Below the pieces are notes generated by a model. It made no database searches. It was not told where the DNA came from and saw only the letters and a program-made list of their open reading frames with translations. A stretch of DNA of 64,000 bases from Alteromonas hispanica. Lineage in GTDB: Bacteria; Pseudomonadota; Gammaproteobacteria; Enterobacterales; Alteromonadaceae. The stretch spans positions 1 through 64,000 of the forward strand of contig NZ_JAAAWP010000008.1 in assembly GCF_010500915.1 (NCBI RefSeq), written 5' to 3'. Position 1 is the stretch's first letter; every line of letters starts with the position of its first letter. The position numbers were made by a program, and so were the translations under genes. This document shows, piece by piece, positions 1-8,442 of this stretch.

Positions 1-128
1 GAAGCGAGAGCTGACGTATTCGATTACGTCGAGCGGTTCCATAATCCAAGAATGCGACGTAGACTAGCAAATCAAGACAGCAAGTTTACGTCTTTATCAA
101 ACCGTCCGTAAAAACGGGGTAGAACCCC
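1..128 (+). mobile_element. IS3-family transposase, C-terminal remnant and IS right end
   Basis: The window opens inside a reading frame that ends at a TAA at 109-111. Its 36 residues include a VFDYVERFHNPR stretch followed by an arginine-rich segment. This matches the end of the integrase-type catalytic domain of IS3-family OrfB transposases, where a tyrosine and an FHNPRR-like motif close the rve domain. The rest of the element lies to the left and is not visible. GGGG and CCCC blocks at about 116-128 may be part of the terminal inverted repeat, but the exact IS end cannot be fixed without the other end. The frame of a different gene resumes right after it, so this looks like an insertion scar. 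Confidence 0.75.
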
Positions 129-359
129 TTTGACCTTGTTGCAACTGCGAGTTCTGCGCTCTTAGATAGCCAAGCAATCATTATTGGCGGCCATATTCCC
201 ACTAAGCTAGCTGAAAAGGTAATTCCGAGAATAGACGTTTATGCGCAATTTAGGCGAGGTGCAAAAAGGCCTATGCCAGAAATAGTCTGCGCTGAAGTAA
301 CAGATTGTCCGGTTGCGGTAGGGGCAGCAACCTTGCCTATGCGAGATTGGCTTTTGTAG
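129..359 (+). pseudogene. ROK-family (sugar kinase/repressor) protein, 3' fragment
   Basis: An open frame without its own start runs from about 129 to a TAG at 357-359, about 76 residues. It contains LLDSQAIIIGG, the usual 'LLDPxxIVIGG' segment of ROK proteins (glucokinase/NagC/XylR-like sugar kinases and repressors). It ends with an AVGAATLP-like segment resembling the 'GAALLA' C-terminal helix of that family. The ATP-binding and zinc-binding parts are missing and the frame abuts the IS3 remnant. The simplest reading is a ROK gene cut by the IS insertion or a deletion. Its sugar specificity cannot be judged from this fragment. Confidence 0.6.
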
Positions 360-374
360 TCCGGCTCTCATATT

Positions 375-1625
375 TTAAGAAACTTTTTGTGAAATATCTT
401 GAGTGATGATTCGGTTCTTCCCTGTATTTTTTGCGGTATAAAGTCGGGCGTCTGCTGTTTCCAACTGAGCCTCTAGACTAGGGTGAGTTTCAGAGCTAAC
501 ACCTATACTGCAGGTAATATTTAGCTTATGCGGCGTGAAAACTGTTTGACGCACCGTATTCATAAACTCAGATAGAGCCGAGTAATATTTTTCAGAGGGT
601 TGCGTTGAAACTATCGTAAACTCTTCCCCGCCGTAACGTACAACGAGATCGTTTGAAAAATATTTTTTAAGAAGAGATGCGAATTCCTGAAGGAAATCAT
701 CGCCTGCCTTGTGACCGTATGTATCATTAACCTGCTTAAAATTGTCGGCATCAATCATAGACACAATGATATTGCTGCTGCGTTTTTTGTCGGCGTAAAG
801 CTCGTCTGCGCGTTTGTGTAGATAACGTCGGTTATAGACCTTTGTAAGTGCATCAAGATTGGCTGAATCTTTGATGGTTTGGATCATGTCTTGTGAATCG
901 AGGTTATGCATTATTCGGGAGAAAAACTCCTCGTGATGAAGTGGCTTGCCCAGAAAGTCATTAGCGCCACTTTTAATAAATTTAGATGTAAGAACGCTGT
1001 CTTTTGTTGCTGACAGCCCTATAAAAATAACATCCTGCATACCGCGTTCATGGCGTATTGTCTTGACCAGCTTGTAACCGTCCATAGATGGCAAATTATG
1101 AGCTGAAATTATCAGTTTTATATCGTTATGAATATCTAACTGATTGAGAGCATCTTCACTGCTGTACGCTTCGTTTACCTTAAATTGAAATTTTCTTAGC
1201 AGACTACAAATGTGGTCTCGGCTATCCTGCGAGTCATCAACCACCAGTACAGAAACAGAAATGTTCTTTCTAATTCTGTCTATGAGATTAGCTACTTGAA
1301 CATAGGAGTAGGGCGATTCTTTTGTGATGTAATCGAGAATGCCTTTTTCTAAAAGTTGGTTGCGGGTAGATTCATCGAAATTCCCAGACAACACAATGGC
1401 GGGAACATTGTGGGAAAGTACCAGATCTACGCTTTCTCCGTTAGGTGCATCGGGTAGATTCAAATCAACAACAGCCACTAAGTACTCTGTGCTTTTACTC
1501 AGTGCCCGCTGTGCCTCCGCATAGTTTTTACATAACTCGCAGGTAAAATGCGGGTTATCTTCAATCAGTTTTTTGACGATCATGCGAACCGTTACGCTAT
1601 CTTCAATTACCAGTATTTTGTACAT
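375..1625 (-). CDS. Diguanylate cyclase response regulator (REC-REC-GGDEF)
   Basis: Predicted cytoplasmic enzyme of 416 residues that makes cyclic di-GMP from two GTP. The first receiver domain (about 3-118) has the acidic pair E8/D9, phospho-acceptor D54 and K102. The second receiver (about 125-240) keeps D130/D131 and K227 of a GKP motif, but the expected phospho-acceptor position is A175 (SAHNLP). The GGDEF domain (about 256-408) has an intact GGEEF at 332-336. The inhibitory RxxD site four residues upstream is FSND, so product inhibition is probably lost. The gene stands alone, with no sensor kinase next to it. Activity is inferred from the intact active-site motif; the input kinase is unknown. 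Confidence 0.9.
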   Translation of the reverse strand: MYKILVIEDSVTVRMIVKKLIEDNPHFTCELCKNYAEAQRALSKSTEYLVAVVDLNLPDAPNGESVDLVLSHNVPAIVLSGNFDESTRNQLLEKGILDYITKESPYSYVQVANLIDRIRKNISVSVLVVDDSQDSRDHICSLLRKFQFKVNEAYSSEDALNQLDIHNDIKLIISAHNLPSMDGYKLVKTIRHERGMQDVIFIGLSATKDSVLTSKFIKSGANDFLGKPLHHEEFFSRIMHNLDSQDMIQTIKDSANLDALTKVYNRRYLHKRADELYADKKRSSNIIVSMIDADNFKQVNDTYGHKAGDDFLQEFASLLKKYFSNDLVVRYGGEEFTIVSTQPSEKYYSALSEFMNTVRQTVFTPHKLNITCSIGVSSETHPSLEAQLETADARLYTAKNTGKNRIITQDISQKVS

Positions 1626-1672
1626 CGATGCAGCTTCTTTATTAGATACTAATAAATATATGCAGAGAATGT

Positions 1673-1702
1673 AAAAAAAGCCCTCATGAAAAGGGCTTTT
1701 TA
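1673..1702 (-). terminator. Rho-independent terminator of the prp operon
   Basis: Inverted repeat AAAAAGCCCT / AGGGCTTTTT with a seven-base loop. Read on the minus strand it is followed by a run of seven T, and it lies about 40 bases after the prpF stop. It can end transcription of the propionate operon before the downstream cyclase gene. Confidence 0.85.
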
Positions 1703-1741
1703 AACTAATGTATGAGAAAGAGCGTTAGGTATAAGGAAGCG

Positions 1742-2923
1742 TTATACCTGCGATGGTGGAACTCTTACAGTGCCTTCCATAAGTACACGTGCACTTCTGC
1801 TCATGGTGGCTTGCTCTATGTGCCAGCCGCCATCTACAAATTGCGCTTTGGCACCAACTCGTAATGTGCCAGATGGGTGACCGAATACCACTGCTTCTCT
1901 GTCTACGCCACCAGCACTCAAATTAACAAGTGTTCCGGGAATAGCTGCTGCAGCAGCAATGGCAACCGCAGCTGTACCCATCATGGCGTGGTGTAATTTA
2001 CCCATCGACATAGCTCTCACTAGAACGTCAACATCAGAGCCTAAAATATCCTTTCCGCTTGATGCTTTATAACCAGATGGAGGCGCAACCATGGCGACTT
2101 TTGGAGTGTGCTGACGATTTGCGGCTTCACCAACATCGTTGATCAAACCCATTTGAACGGCACCATAGGCTCTTATAGCCTCAAACTTGTTTAGAGCCTG
2201 CGGGTCGCTATTGATATCGTCTTGCAGTTCTGTGCCCGTATACCCAATGTCTTCAGCATTTATAAAAATAGTGGGAATACCGGCATTGATCATAGTGGCA
2301 TGTAACGAACCAACACCTGGCACTTCAAGAGTATCCACCAGTCTTCCCGTAGGAAAAATAGCGCCCTCACCATCGGCAGGATCCACAAAAGCAACTTCTA
2401 CCTCTGCGGCAGGAAAGGTTACGCCATCGAGTTCAAAGTCACCGGTTTCCTGAACCTCACCATTGGTAATTGGAACGTTAGCAATAATGGCTTTGTTGAT
2501 GTTGACCTGCCAAATATGCACTACAGCGATGCCGTTGTCTGGAATTTTACTTTTATCGACCAAGCCATTGTTTATGGCAAACGCGCCTACTGCAGCGGTT
2601 AAGTTACCGCAGTTGCCACTCCAATCGACGAAGGGTTTATCGATGGCAACTTGACCGAAAAGGTAGTCAACGTCGTAACCTTCTCGTTCACTTTTGCTAA
2701 TAATCACGGTTTTACTGGTACTTGATGTGGCTCCACCCATACCGTCGGTATGTTTACCGTAAGGATCTGGGCTTCCAATCACGCGCAGCAACAGGGCGTC
2801 TCTCTCGGCGCCAGGCTTTTGAGCAGCCTCTGGCAAATCCGTTAAATTAAAAAATACACCTTTACTTGTACCGCCACGCATATAGGTAGCGGGTACTCGA
2901 AGCTGTGGCGCATACTGTGTCAT
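1742..2923 (-). CDS. prpF: 2-methylaconitate cis-trans isomerase PrpF
   Basis: PrpF isomerises 2-methyl-trans-aconitate, the product of AcnD, to the cis form used by aconitase B in the methylcitrate cycle. The 393-residue protein has the PrpF N-terminal motif YMRGGTSKGVFF (about 13-24) and the conserved segments DWSGNCGN and YKASSGKDI typical of this diaminopimelate-epimerase-like fold. The ATG at 2923 is preferred because AAGGA lies just upstream. The frame stays open for 37 more codons, but that stretch runs into intergenic repeat A and does not resemble PrpF. It is the last gene of the gntR-prpB-prpC-acnD-prpF operon, separated from acnD by 577 bases full of repeats, and a terminator follows. 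Confidence 0.93.
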   Translation of the reverse strand: MTQYAPQLRVPATYMRGGTSKGVFFNLTDLPEAAQKPGAERDALLLRVIGSPDPYGKHTDGMGGATSSTSKTVIISKSEREGYDVDYLFGQVAIDKPFVDWSGNCGNLTAAVGAFAINNGLVDKSKIPDNGIAVVHIWQVNINKAIIANVPITNGEVQETGDFELDGVTFPAAEVEVAFVDPADGEGAIFPTGRLVDTLEVPGVGSLHATMINAGIPTIFINAEDIGYTGTELQDDINSDPQALNKFEAIRAYGAVQMGLINDVGEAANRQHTPKVAMVAPPSGYKASSGKDILGSDVDVLVRAMSMGKLHHAMMGTAAVAIAAAAAIPGTLVNLSAGGVDREAVVFGHPSGTLRVGAKAQFVDGGWHIEQATMSRSARVLMEGTVRVPPSQV

Positions 2924-2953
2924 GTTTGTTCCTTTTTCTTTTGAGTAAGGGGA

Positions 2954-3048
2954 AGTTTGATTACGGTTTGAAACACGCGGTGAATACATCCATGTACGCT
3001 CCCCAGCCGCATCCATGCGGCTGGAGGGTTTCAAATCGTAATCAAACT
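2954..3048 (-). repeat. Composite hairpin repeat, copy A (minus orientation)
   Basis: Outer arms at 2954-2974 and 3028-3048 are inverted repeats of 21 bases with one mismatch. Between them, on the minus strand, lies a core with a GCATGGATGC hairpin and then the motif CATGGATGTATTCACCGCGT (minus strand, from 2994). The same core occurs in copies B, C and D on the other strand. It lies just upstream of prpF inside the operon transcript and would fold in RNA or single-stranded DNA. Confidence 0.8.
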
Positions 3049-3224
3049 CCCTCTAAAAATAATTAAACTTTGTTAGAGGAGAGTGTTTAGTCCATGCGCC
3101 CCGAAGGTTTCACTTGAGCACTCGCTCTTCTCTTTAAATTCGAATCTAAATGTTCTTAAAAGAGGGCGGGTTTCAAATCGTAATCAAACTCCCTCTAAAA
3201 TAACTAAACTTCGTTAGAGGAGAG
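3027..3224. repeat. Direct repeat pair (about 57 bases, period 142)
   Basis: The sequence at 3027-3083 recurs at 3169-3224 with a few substitutions and one deleted base. Each unit starts with the right arm of repeat A (GTTTCAAATCGTAATCAAAC) and continues into a small hairpin, CCTCTAA / TTAGAGG. The second unit therefore carries an arm of the composite repeat without its core, which looks like a partial duplication or a solo arm left by core loss. Confidence 0.8.
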
Positions 3225-3289
3225 AAGTAGGGTTGCAAATCGCGACCAGATCCTACGCAAAAACTACGGCCTCCATTAAAGAAGGCTGG

Positions 3290-3376
3290 TGAGTTAGGTT
3301 CAGGGCTCCCAATTCGCATGGATGCGAATTGGGAGCCTTCAGGGACGTATTTACGGCGTGTCCTGCACCTAACTCA
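3290..3376 (+). repeat. Composite hairpin repeat, copy B
   Basis: Outer arms TGAGTTAGGT (3290-3299) and ACCTAACTCA (3367-3376) pair perfectly, and CAGG/CCTG extends the stem after one mismatch. The core holds a 32-base near-perfect palindrome at 3305-3336 centred on CATGGATG. It is followed by CAGGGACGTATTTACGGCGT at 3340-3359. The core is shared with copies A, C and D, while the arms are unrelated to those of the other copies. Confidence 0.8.
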
Positions 3377-3407
3377 TTTGCCTTCCTATCGCGAGGGCTG
3401 ATTTGAC

Positions 3408-3460
3408 CCAATCCACATGGGGGCGAATTGGGAGCCTACATGGACGTATTTACGGCGTGC
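3408..3460 (+). repeat. Composite hairpin repeat, copy C (degenerate arms)
   Basis: The core is CCCAAT...CATGG...ATTGGG followed by CATGGACGTATTTACGGCGT (3439-3458), nearly identical to copy B in the second half. Outer inverted arms are weak here (CGAG and TTTG on the left against CCAA and CTCG on the right), so this copy looks older or incomplete. It is 40 bases from the acnD stop. Confidence 0.7.
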
Positions 3461-3500
3461 CCCAAGCTCGGTTTAGTGCTTTCTCACCAATCAGGACTAA

Positions 3501-6092
3501 TTATCCAACCTCGGCTTCTAAGAAGTCTTTTGCAAAGCGTTGTAAAACACCGCCGGCGCTGTAAATAGAGACTTCTTCCATGGTGTCTAATCGACAGGTA
3601 ACCGGTACTTCAAGTTGCTCACCGTTAGCACGATTTACCACGAGGGTAAGAGTAGCGCCTGGTGAAGGCTCACCTTTAACATCGTAGGTTTCAGTGCCAT
3701 CTAGCTCGAGTGTTTTGCGGGTAGTGCCCGGTTTAAACTCAAGCGGTAGCACGCCCATTCCAATTAAGTTAGTGCGGTGAATACGCTCAAAACCTTCCGC
3801 CGCAATCACTTCAACACCTGCTAAACGAACGCCTTTTGCCGCCCAGTCTCGAGACGAGCCTTGGCCATAATCAGCACCGGCAACAATAATCAAAGGCTGT
3901 CTGCGGGTCATGTAGGTTTCAATTGCTTCCCACATGCGCACAACTTTGCCTTCGGGTTCAATACGCGCCAGCGAGCCTTGTTTCACTTCGCCATTTTCTT
4001 GCACCATTTCGTTATACACTTTTGGGTTGGCAAGCGTGGCACGCTGAGCAGTTAAATGGTCGCCTCGGTGGGTTGCATAAGAGTTAAAGTCTTCTTCAGG
4101 CAATCCCATCTTGGCTAAATACTTACCGGCTGCACTATTTGCCATAATCGCATTTGAAGGTGATAAATGATCAGTCGTGATGTTATCGCCTAAAATGGCA
4201 AGGGGGCGCATGCCTGTCATGGTGCGCTCTGCGTCCATAGCGCCTTCCCAATAAGGCGGGCGGCGAATGTAGGTGCTTTGCTCTCGCCATTCGTAAAGTG
4301 GGTCGATATGGCTGCCATAATCTACGCTTAAGTCGAACATTGGCTCGTACACTTTTCTAAAGTGCTCGGGCTTAACGCTCTCTGCCACAATGGCATCAAT
4401 TTCTTCGTCACTTGGCCAAATGTCTTTTAGCGTTACGGGGTTGCCGTCGTTATCAATACCCAAAATATCTTTTTCGATATCAAAGCGGACCGTACCTGCA
4501 ATGGCGTATGCCACTACAAGAGGAGGTGACGCTAAGAAAGCTTGTTTGGCATAGGGGTGGATACGGCCATCAAAGTTTCGGTTACCCGATAGAACAGCAG
4601 TGGCATATAGATCGCGGTCTATGATTTCCTGTTGAATCTTAGGGTCAAGTGCGCCGCTCATTCCGTTACAAGTAGTACAGGCAAACGCCACGATACCAAA
4701 GCCTAAAGTTTCAAGCTCACTCAGCAAATTAGCCTCTTCAAGATAAAGCTTTACCGCTTTTGAGCCAGGCGCTAATGAGCTTTTCACCCACGGTTTACGA
4801 ATAAGGCCGCGCTGATTCGCGTTACGAGCGATAAGACCTGCAGCAATAACGTTTCGCGGGTTAGAGGTATTGGTACAGCTTGTAATGGCAGCGATGATTA
4901 CTGCGCCGTCAGGCATTTTATCGTCTTCTTGTTCCCACTTAGCCGCAATACCGCGACTGGCAAGATCGCTAGTTGCCAAACGTGCGTGTGGATTAGACGG
5001 GCCTGCCATATTACGACCTACTGATGATAAGTCGAAGGTAAGCACACGCTCGTATTCAGCAGTTTTTAAATCATCAGCCCATAAGCCCGTGTGCTTGGCG
5101 TAGTTCTCTACTAGGGCTATTTGTTTTTCTTCACGACCGGTAAGGCGCAAATAATCGATGGTTTGCTGGTCGATATAGAACATGGCCGCAGTAGCGCCGT
5201 ATTCTGGCGTCATATTCGAAATGGTTGCACGATCGCCAAGGGTAAGGTGTGAAGCACCCTCCCCATAAAACTCTAAGAAGGCAGACACCACACGCTGCTT
5301 ACGCAAGAATTCAGTCAGTGCCAAAACTACATCGGTAGCAGTAATACCCGGCTGTGGTTTACCGGTTAATTCTACACCCACAATGTCTGGCAAACGCATG
5401 TAGGATGCGCGACCAAGCATGACGCTTTCGGCTTCAAGGCCACCTACACCAATAGCGATAACACCAAGTGCATCTACATGAGGCGTATGGCTGTCTGTTC
5501 CTACTAAGGTGTCAGGAAACGCCACGCCATCGCGAGACTCAATAACTGGTGACATGCGCTCCAAATTGATTTGGTGCATGATGCCGTTTCCTGGGGGAAT
5601 AACATCTACGTTTTTAAACGCCGTCTTTGTCCAATTGATAAAGTGAAAACGATCGTCGTTACGTCTGTCTTCAATGGCGCGATTTTTTTCAAAGGCGTCT
5701 TTTTCAAAACCTGCGTGCTCAACTGCTAAAGAGTGGTCGACAATTAGCTGGGTAGGAACCACTGGGTTCACTTTAGCAGGGTCACCGCCTTTTGCCGCTA
5801 TCGCATCGCGCAAGCCTGCTAAATCAACCAGAGCAGTTTGGCCAAGAATATCATGGCATACAACACGAGCTGGAAACCAAGGAAAGTCGAGGTCGCGTTT
5901 GCGATAAATTAGCTGTTCTAGCGCTTTAGTCAGTTGCTCAGGTGGGCAACGGCGCACTAAGTTTTCAGCAAATACGCGAGAAGAGTAGGGCAGCTTTTCG
6001 TAAGCCCCAGACTCTATGGTATTTACCGCCTCGCGGGTATCGAAGTAATCGATACCCGCGTTTGGTAGGGGTTTTCGGTAATCAATATTCAT
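3501..6092 (-). CDS. acnD: 2-methylcitrate dehydratase, Fe/S-dependent (AcnD)
   Basis: An aconitase-family enzyme that dehydrates 2-methylcitrate to 2-methyl-trans-aconitate and works with PrpF in place of PrpD. It is 863 residues long, the normal AcnD size. The start (NIDYRKPLPNAGIDYFDTR) and the stretch DFPWFPARVVCHDILGQTALVD (given here only by its ends, about 69-90) are characteristic of AcnD rather than AcnA. [4Fe-4S] ligands are seen as C406 (TSCTNTSNP) and C472/C475 (CTTCNG). The swivel domain follows after about residue 640. It starts 11 bases after the prpC stop, so the two are co-transcribed. No prpD is present in the window, which fits the AcnD/PrpF route. Confidence 0.95.
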   Translation of the reverse strand: MNIDYRKPLPNAGIDYFDTREAVNTIESGAYEKLPYSSRVFAENLVRRCPPEQLTKALEQLIYRKRDLDFPWFPARVVCHDILGQTALVDLAGLRDAIAAKGGDPAKVNPVVPTQLIVDHSLAVEHAGFEKDAFEKNRAIEDRRNDDRFHFINWTKTAFKNVDVIPPGNGIMHQINLERMSPVIESRDGVAFPDTLVGTDSHTPHVDALGVIAIGVGGLEAESVMLGRASYMRLPDIVGVELTGKPQPGITATDVVLALTEFLRKQRVVSAFLEFYGEGASHLTLGDRATISNMTPEYGATAAMFYIDQQTIDYLRLTGREEKQIALVENYAKHTGLWADDLKTAEYERVLTFDLSSVGRNMAGPSNPHARLATSDLASRGIAAKWEQEDDKMPDGAVIIAAITSCTNTSNPRNVIAAGLIARNANQRGLIRKPWVKSSLAPGSKAVKLYLEEANLLSELETLGFGIVAFACTTCNGMSGALDPKIQQEIIDRDLYATAVLSGNRNFDGRIHPYAKQAFLASPPLVVAYAIAGTVRFDIEKDILGIDNDGNPVTLKDIWPSDEEIDAIVAESVKPEHFRKVYEPMFDLSVDYGSHIDPLYEWREQSTYIRRPPYWEGAMDAERTMTGMRPLAILGDNITTDHLSPSNAIMANSAAGKYLAKMGLPEEDFNSYATHRGDHLTAQRATLANPKVYNEMVQENGEVKQGSLARIEPEGKVVRMWEAIETYMTRRQPLIIVAGADYGQGSSRDWAAKGVRLAGVEVIAAEGFERIHRTNLIGMGVLPLEFKPGTTRKTLELDGTETYDVKGEPSPGATLTLVVNRANGEQLEVPVTCRLDTMEEVSIYSAGGVLQRFAKDFLEAEVG

Positions 6093-6103
6093 AGCGTATT
6101 ACC

Positions 6104-7228
6104 TTATGCTCGGTCAGCGATTGATGGCACTGGACGAAGCTCTTCACCGGTATAATCAGCCGATGGGCGAATAATACGGTTATCAGAACGCTGTTCCATC
6201 ACATGTGCTGCCCAGCCTGTTAAGCGAGACATTACAAAAATTGGTGTGAAGAGTTTTGTAGGAATTCCCATGAAGTTATAAGCAGAGGCATGGAAAAAGT
6301 CTGCGTTACAGAACAGTTTCTTCTCGCGCCACATGACTTCTTCGCAGCGTACTGAAACTGGGTAAAGCACTGTATCACCCACATCGGCGGCTAGCTTTTC
6401 AGACCACTCTTTTATAATGCCGTTACGAGGGTCTGAATCGGCATAAACCGCGTGACCAAAGCCCATAATTTTTTCTTTGCGTTCTAACATGCCCATCATT
6501 TTTTCTTCGGCATCGTCGGCAGAGGTAAAGCCTTCAATCATTTCCATAGCGGCTTCATTTGCGCCACCATGTAGTGGACCACGAAGTGAACCAATGGCAC
6601 CAGTTACGCACGAGTGCATATCAGATAATGTTGATGCGCATACGCGAGCTGTGAAAGTTGAGGCGTTAAACTCATGCTCTGCATAAAGGATGAGCGATAC
6701 GTGCATAACTTGCTCGTGAAGTTCGCGTGGCTTTTCGCCGTGAAGCATGTGAAGGAAGTGGCCGCCAATAGAATCATCATCGGTTTCAACTTCAACACGT
6801 ACGCCGTCGTGAGAAAAGCGATACCAGTAGCAAATGATACTAGGGAAACACGCGAGCATGCGATCAGTCACTTCTTGCTGCTCGTCAAAGCTCTTTTCCA
6901 TTTCAAGATTACCTAACATGGAACAACCAGTGCGAAGCACGTCCATTGGGTGAGCATCTTTTGGAATACGCTCAAGCACTTCTTTAAGCGCGTCTGGTAA
7001 ACCACGCATGCCGCGAAGTTTTTCTTTATAGCTATCTAGCTCAGTCTGCGTTGGCAATTTACCTTTTAAGATAAGGTAAGCCACTTCTTCGAACTGGCAT
7101 TTATTGGCCAGATCTTTTACGTCATAGCCGCGATATGTTAAACCTGAGCCTGATTTGCCTACGGTTGATAATGCTGTTTTACCTGCAACTTGGCCGCGTA
7201 ATCCCGCGCCATTTAATTGTTTAGCCAT
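6104..7228 (-). CDS. prpC: 2-methylcitrate synthase PrpC
   Basis: Condenses propionyl-CoA with oxaloacetate to 2-methylcitrate, the first step of the cycle. The 374-residue length fits the short type II-like citrate synthases to which PrpC belongs, not the roughly 430-residue GltA. Catalytic residues are visible as H220 (PLHGGANE), H259 (GFGHAVY) and D310 (NADFFHASAYN). A ribosome-binding GGAGAT precedes the ATG. It is separated from prpB by 273 bases that contain composite repeat D, and acnD follows directly. The context identifies methylcitrate rather than citrate synthesis as the main role. Confidence 0.95.
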   Translation of the reverse strand: MAKQLNGAGLRGQVAGKTALSTVGKSGSGLTYRGYDVKDLANKCQFEEVAYLILKGKLPTQTELDSYKEKLRGMRGLPDALKEVLERIPKDAHPMDVLRTGCSMLGNLEMEKSFDEQQEVTDRMLACFPSIICYWYRFSHDGVRVEVETDDDSIGGHFLHMLHGEKPRELHEQVMHVSLILYAEHEFNASTFTARVCASTLSDMHSCVTGAIGSLRGPLHGGANEAAMEMIEGFTSADDAEEKMMGMLERKEKIMGFGHAVYADSDPRNGIIKEWSEKLAADVGDTVLYPVSVRCEEVMWREKKLFCNADFFHASAYNFMGIPTKLFTPIFVMSRLTGWAAHVMEQRSDNRIIRPSADYTGEELRPVPSIADRA

Positions 7229-7355
7229 CTTGTAATCTCCGGTCTTTTAAATTTGTAGGGTACGTTAGTAAAAAAATCTATTATGAAAAAGGAACGGATT
7301 CCTTAGTCGCTGTTAAATGTAAACTTTTATAAGCGGGCTCAATGCATTGAAAAGT

Positions 7356-7455
7356 GGGAGCGGTACTTAGGTCGTTACCCCTGCGAGGCATGGATGCCGA
7401 GCCGGAGCCCCCATGGATGGGTTCACGGCGTGGTAACGACCTAAGTACCGCTCCC
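7356..7455 (+). repeat. Composite hairpin repeat, copy D
   Basis: Arms 7356-7379 and 7432-7455 are perfect inverted repeats of 24 bases (left arm begins GGGAGCGGTACTTAGG). They enclose a 52-base core with GGCATGGATGCC (7387-7398) and CATGGATGGGTTCACGGCGT (7412-7431). It lies between prpB and prpC inside the operon and is the clearest example of the design: conserved core, copy-specific perfect arms. Confidence 0.85.
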
Positions 7456-7501
7456 GCTTCAATAGTACATTGCGTCCCAGTTACTGTTTAATGTGTTTAA
7501 T

Positions 7502-8377
7502 TTAGTTTTTACCTTTAGCGAAAAGCTCATCTAGCTTTTGCTCGTAATCGTGGTAACCAAGGTAATCGTATAGTTCCATGCGGGTTTGCATGCTGTCGAC
7601 AACAGCTTTTTGATCGCCATTCTCAAGAATAGACGTGTAAACCATTTCTGCAGCTTTATTCATGGCTCTAAAGGCGCTTAATGGGTAAAGCACCATACTG
7701 GCGCCCCATTCACCAAGCTGTTCTTTGTTCCATAGTTCGGTTTGGCCAAATTCGGTAATATTGGCAAGAATAGGCACATCTAGTGCGTCGGCAAAGGCGC
7801 GGTAGTGTTCTTCGGTTTTTACTGCTTCAGCAAAAATGCCGTCTGCACCGGCTGCTACATAAGCTTTAGCGCGTTCAATCGCCTTTTCCAATCCTTCTTG
7901 AGCGAAGGCGTCGGTGCGAGCCATGATGAAAAAGTCAGGATCGGTTCGAGCATCTACCGCCGCTTTTATGCGGTCTACCATTTCTTCTGTGCTAACAATT
8001 TCTTTGTTAGGACGGTGTCCACAGCGTTTCTGTGCAACCTGGTCTTCCATGTGCACAGCGGCTGCTCCCGCTTTTTCCATATCGCGAATGGTTTTGGCTA
8101 TATTGAAAGCTCCGCCCCAACCAGTGTCGATATCTACTAATAAAGGAAGATCGCATGCCGATGTAATACGCTGCACATCTACGATAACGTCGTTAAGCGA
8201 GGTCATACCTAAATCGGGAAGGCCGTAAGATGCGTTCGCTACACCACCGCCAGAAAGATAAATAGCTTGGTGACCAATGGATTTTGCCATCATGGCCGAA
8301 TAGGCATTTATGGTGCCCACGATTTGAAGCGGTTTGTTTTTAGAAAGGGCGTCTCTAAATTTTTTTCCTGCACTCAT
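7502..8377 (-). CDS. prpB: 2-methylisocitrate lyase PrpB
   Basis: Cleaves 2-methylisocitrate to pyruvate and succinate, the last step of the methylcitrate cycle. The 291-residue protein belongs to the isocitrate lyase/PEP mutase superfamily. It shows the substrate loop [11 protein letters not shown] (42-52), metal-binding D82 and D84 (VDIDTGWGG) and the catalytic loop KRCGH (117-121) with C119. A full-length isocitrate lyase would be longer and carry extra insertions, so PrpB is favoured. It is the first enzyme gene after the regulator, 65 bases downstream of the gntR stop. Confidence 0.96.
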   Translation of the reverse strand: MSAGKKFRDALSKNKPLQIVGTINAYSAMMAKSIGHQAIYLSGGGVANASYGLPDLGMTSLNDVIVDVQRITSACDLPLLVDIDTGWGGAFNIAKTIRDMEKAGAAAVHMEDQVAQKRCGHRPNKEIVSTEEMVDRIKAAVDARTDPDFFIMARTDAFAQEGLEKAIERAKAYVAAGADGIFAEAVKTEEHYRAFADALDVPILANITEFGQTELWNKEQLGEWGASMVLYPLSAFRAMNKAAEMVYTSILENGDQKAVVDSMQTRMELYDYLGYHDYEQKLDELFAKGKN

Positions 8378-8442
8378 TTTATTTACTCGCTTAACGTGAA
8401 GTAGGGTATAGGTGAATAAAAGTTAAAAAAGCTTTATTGCAT

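Noticed and set aside
2924..3034. 37-codon N-terminal extension of prpF
   Set aside because: It is read from the composite repeat and lacks PrpF similarity; the ATG at 2923 has a proper ribosome-binding site.
2954..7455. CRISPR array or integron attC sites
   Set aside because: The repeats are not evenly spaced with unique spacers, no cas or integrase gene is present, and the cores lack the attC R-box arrangement.
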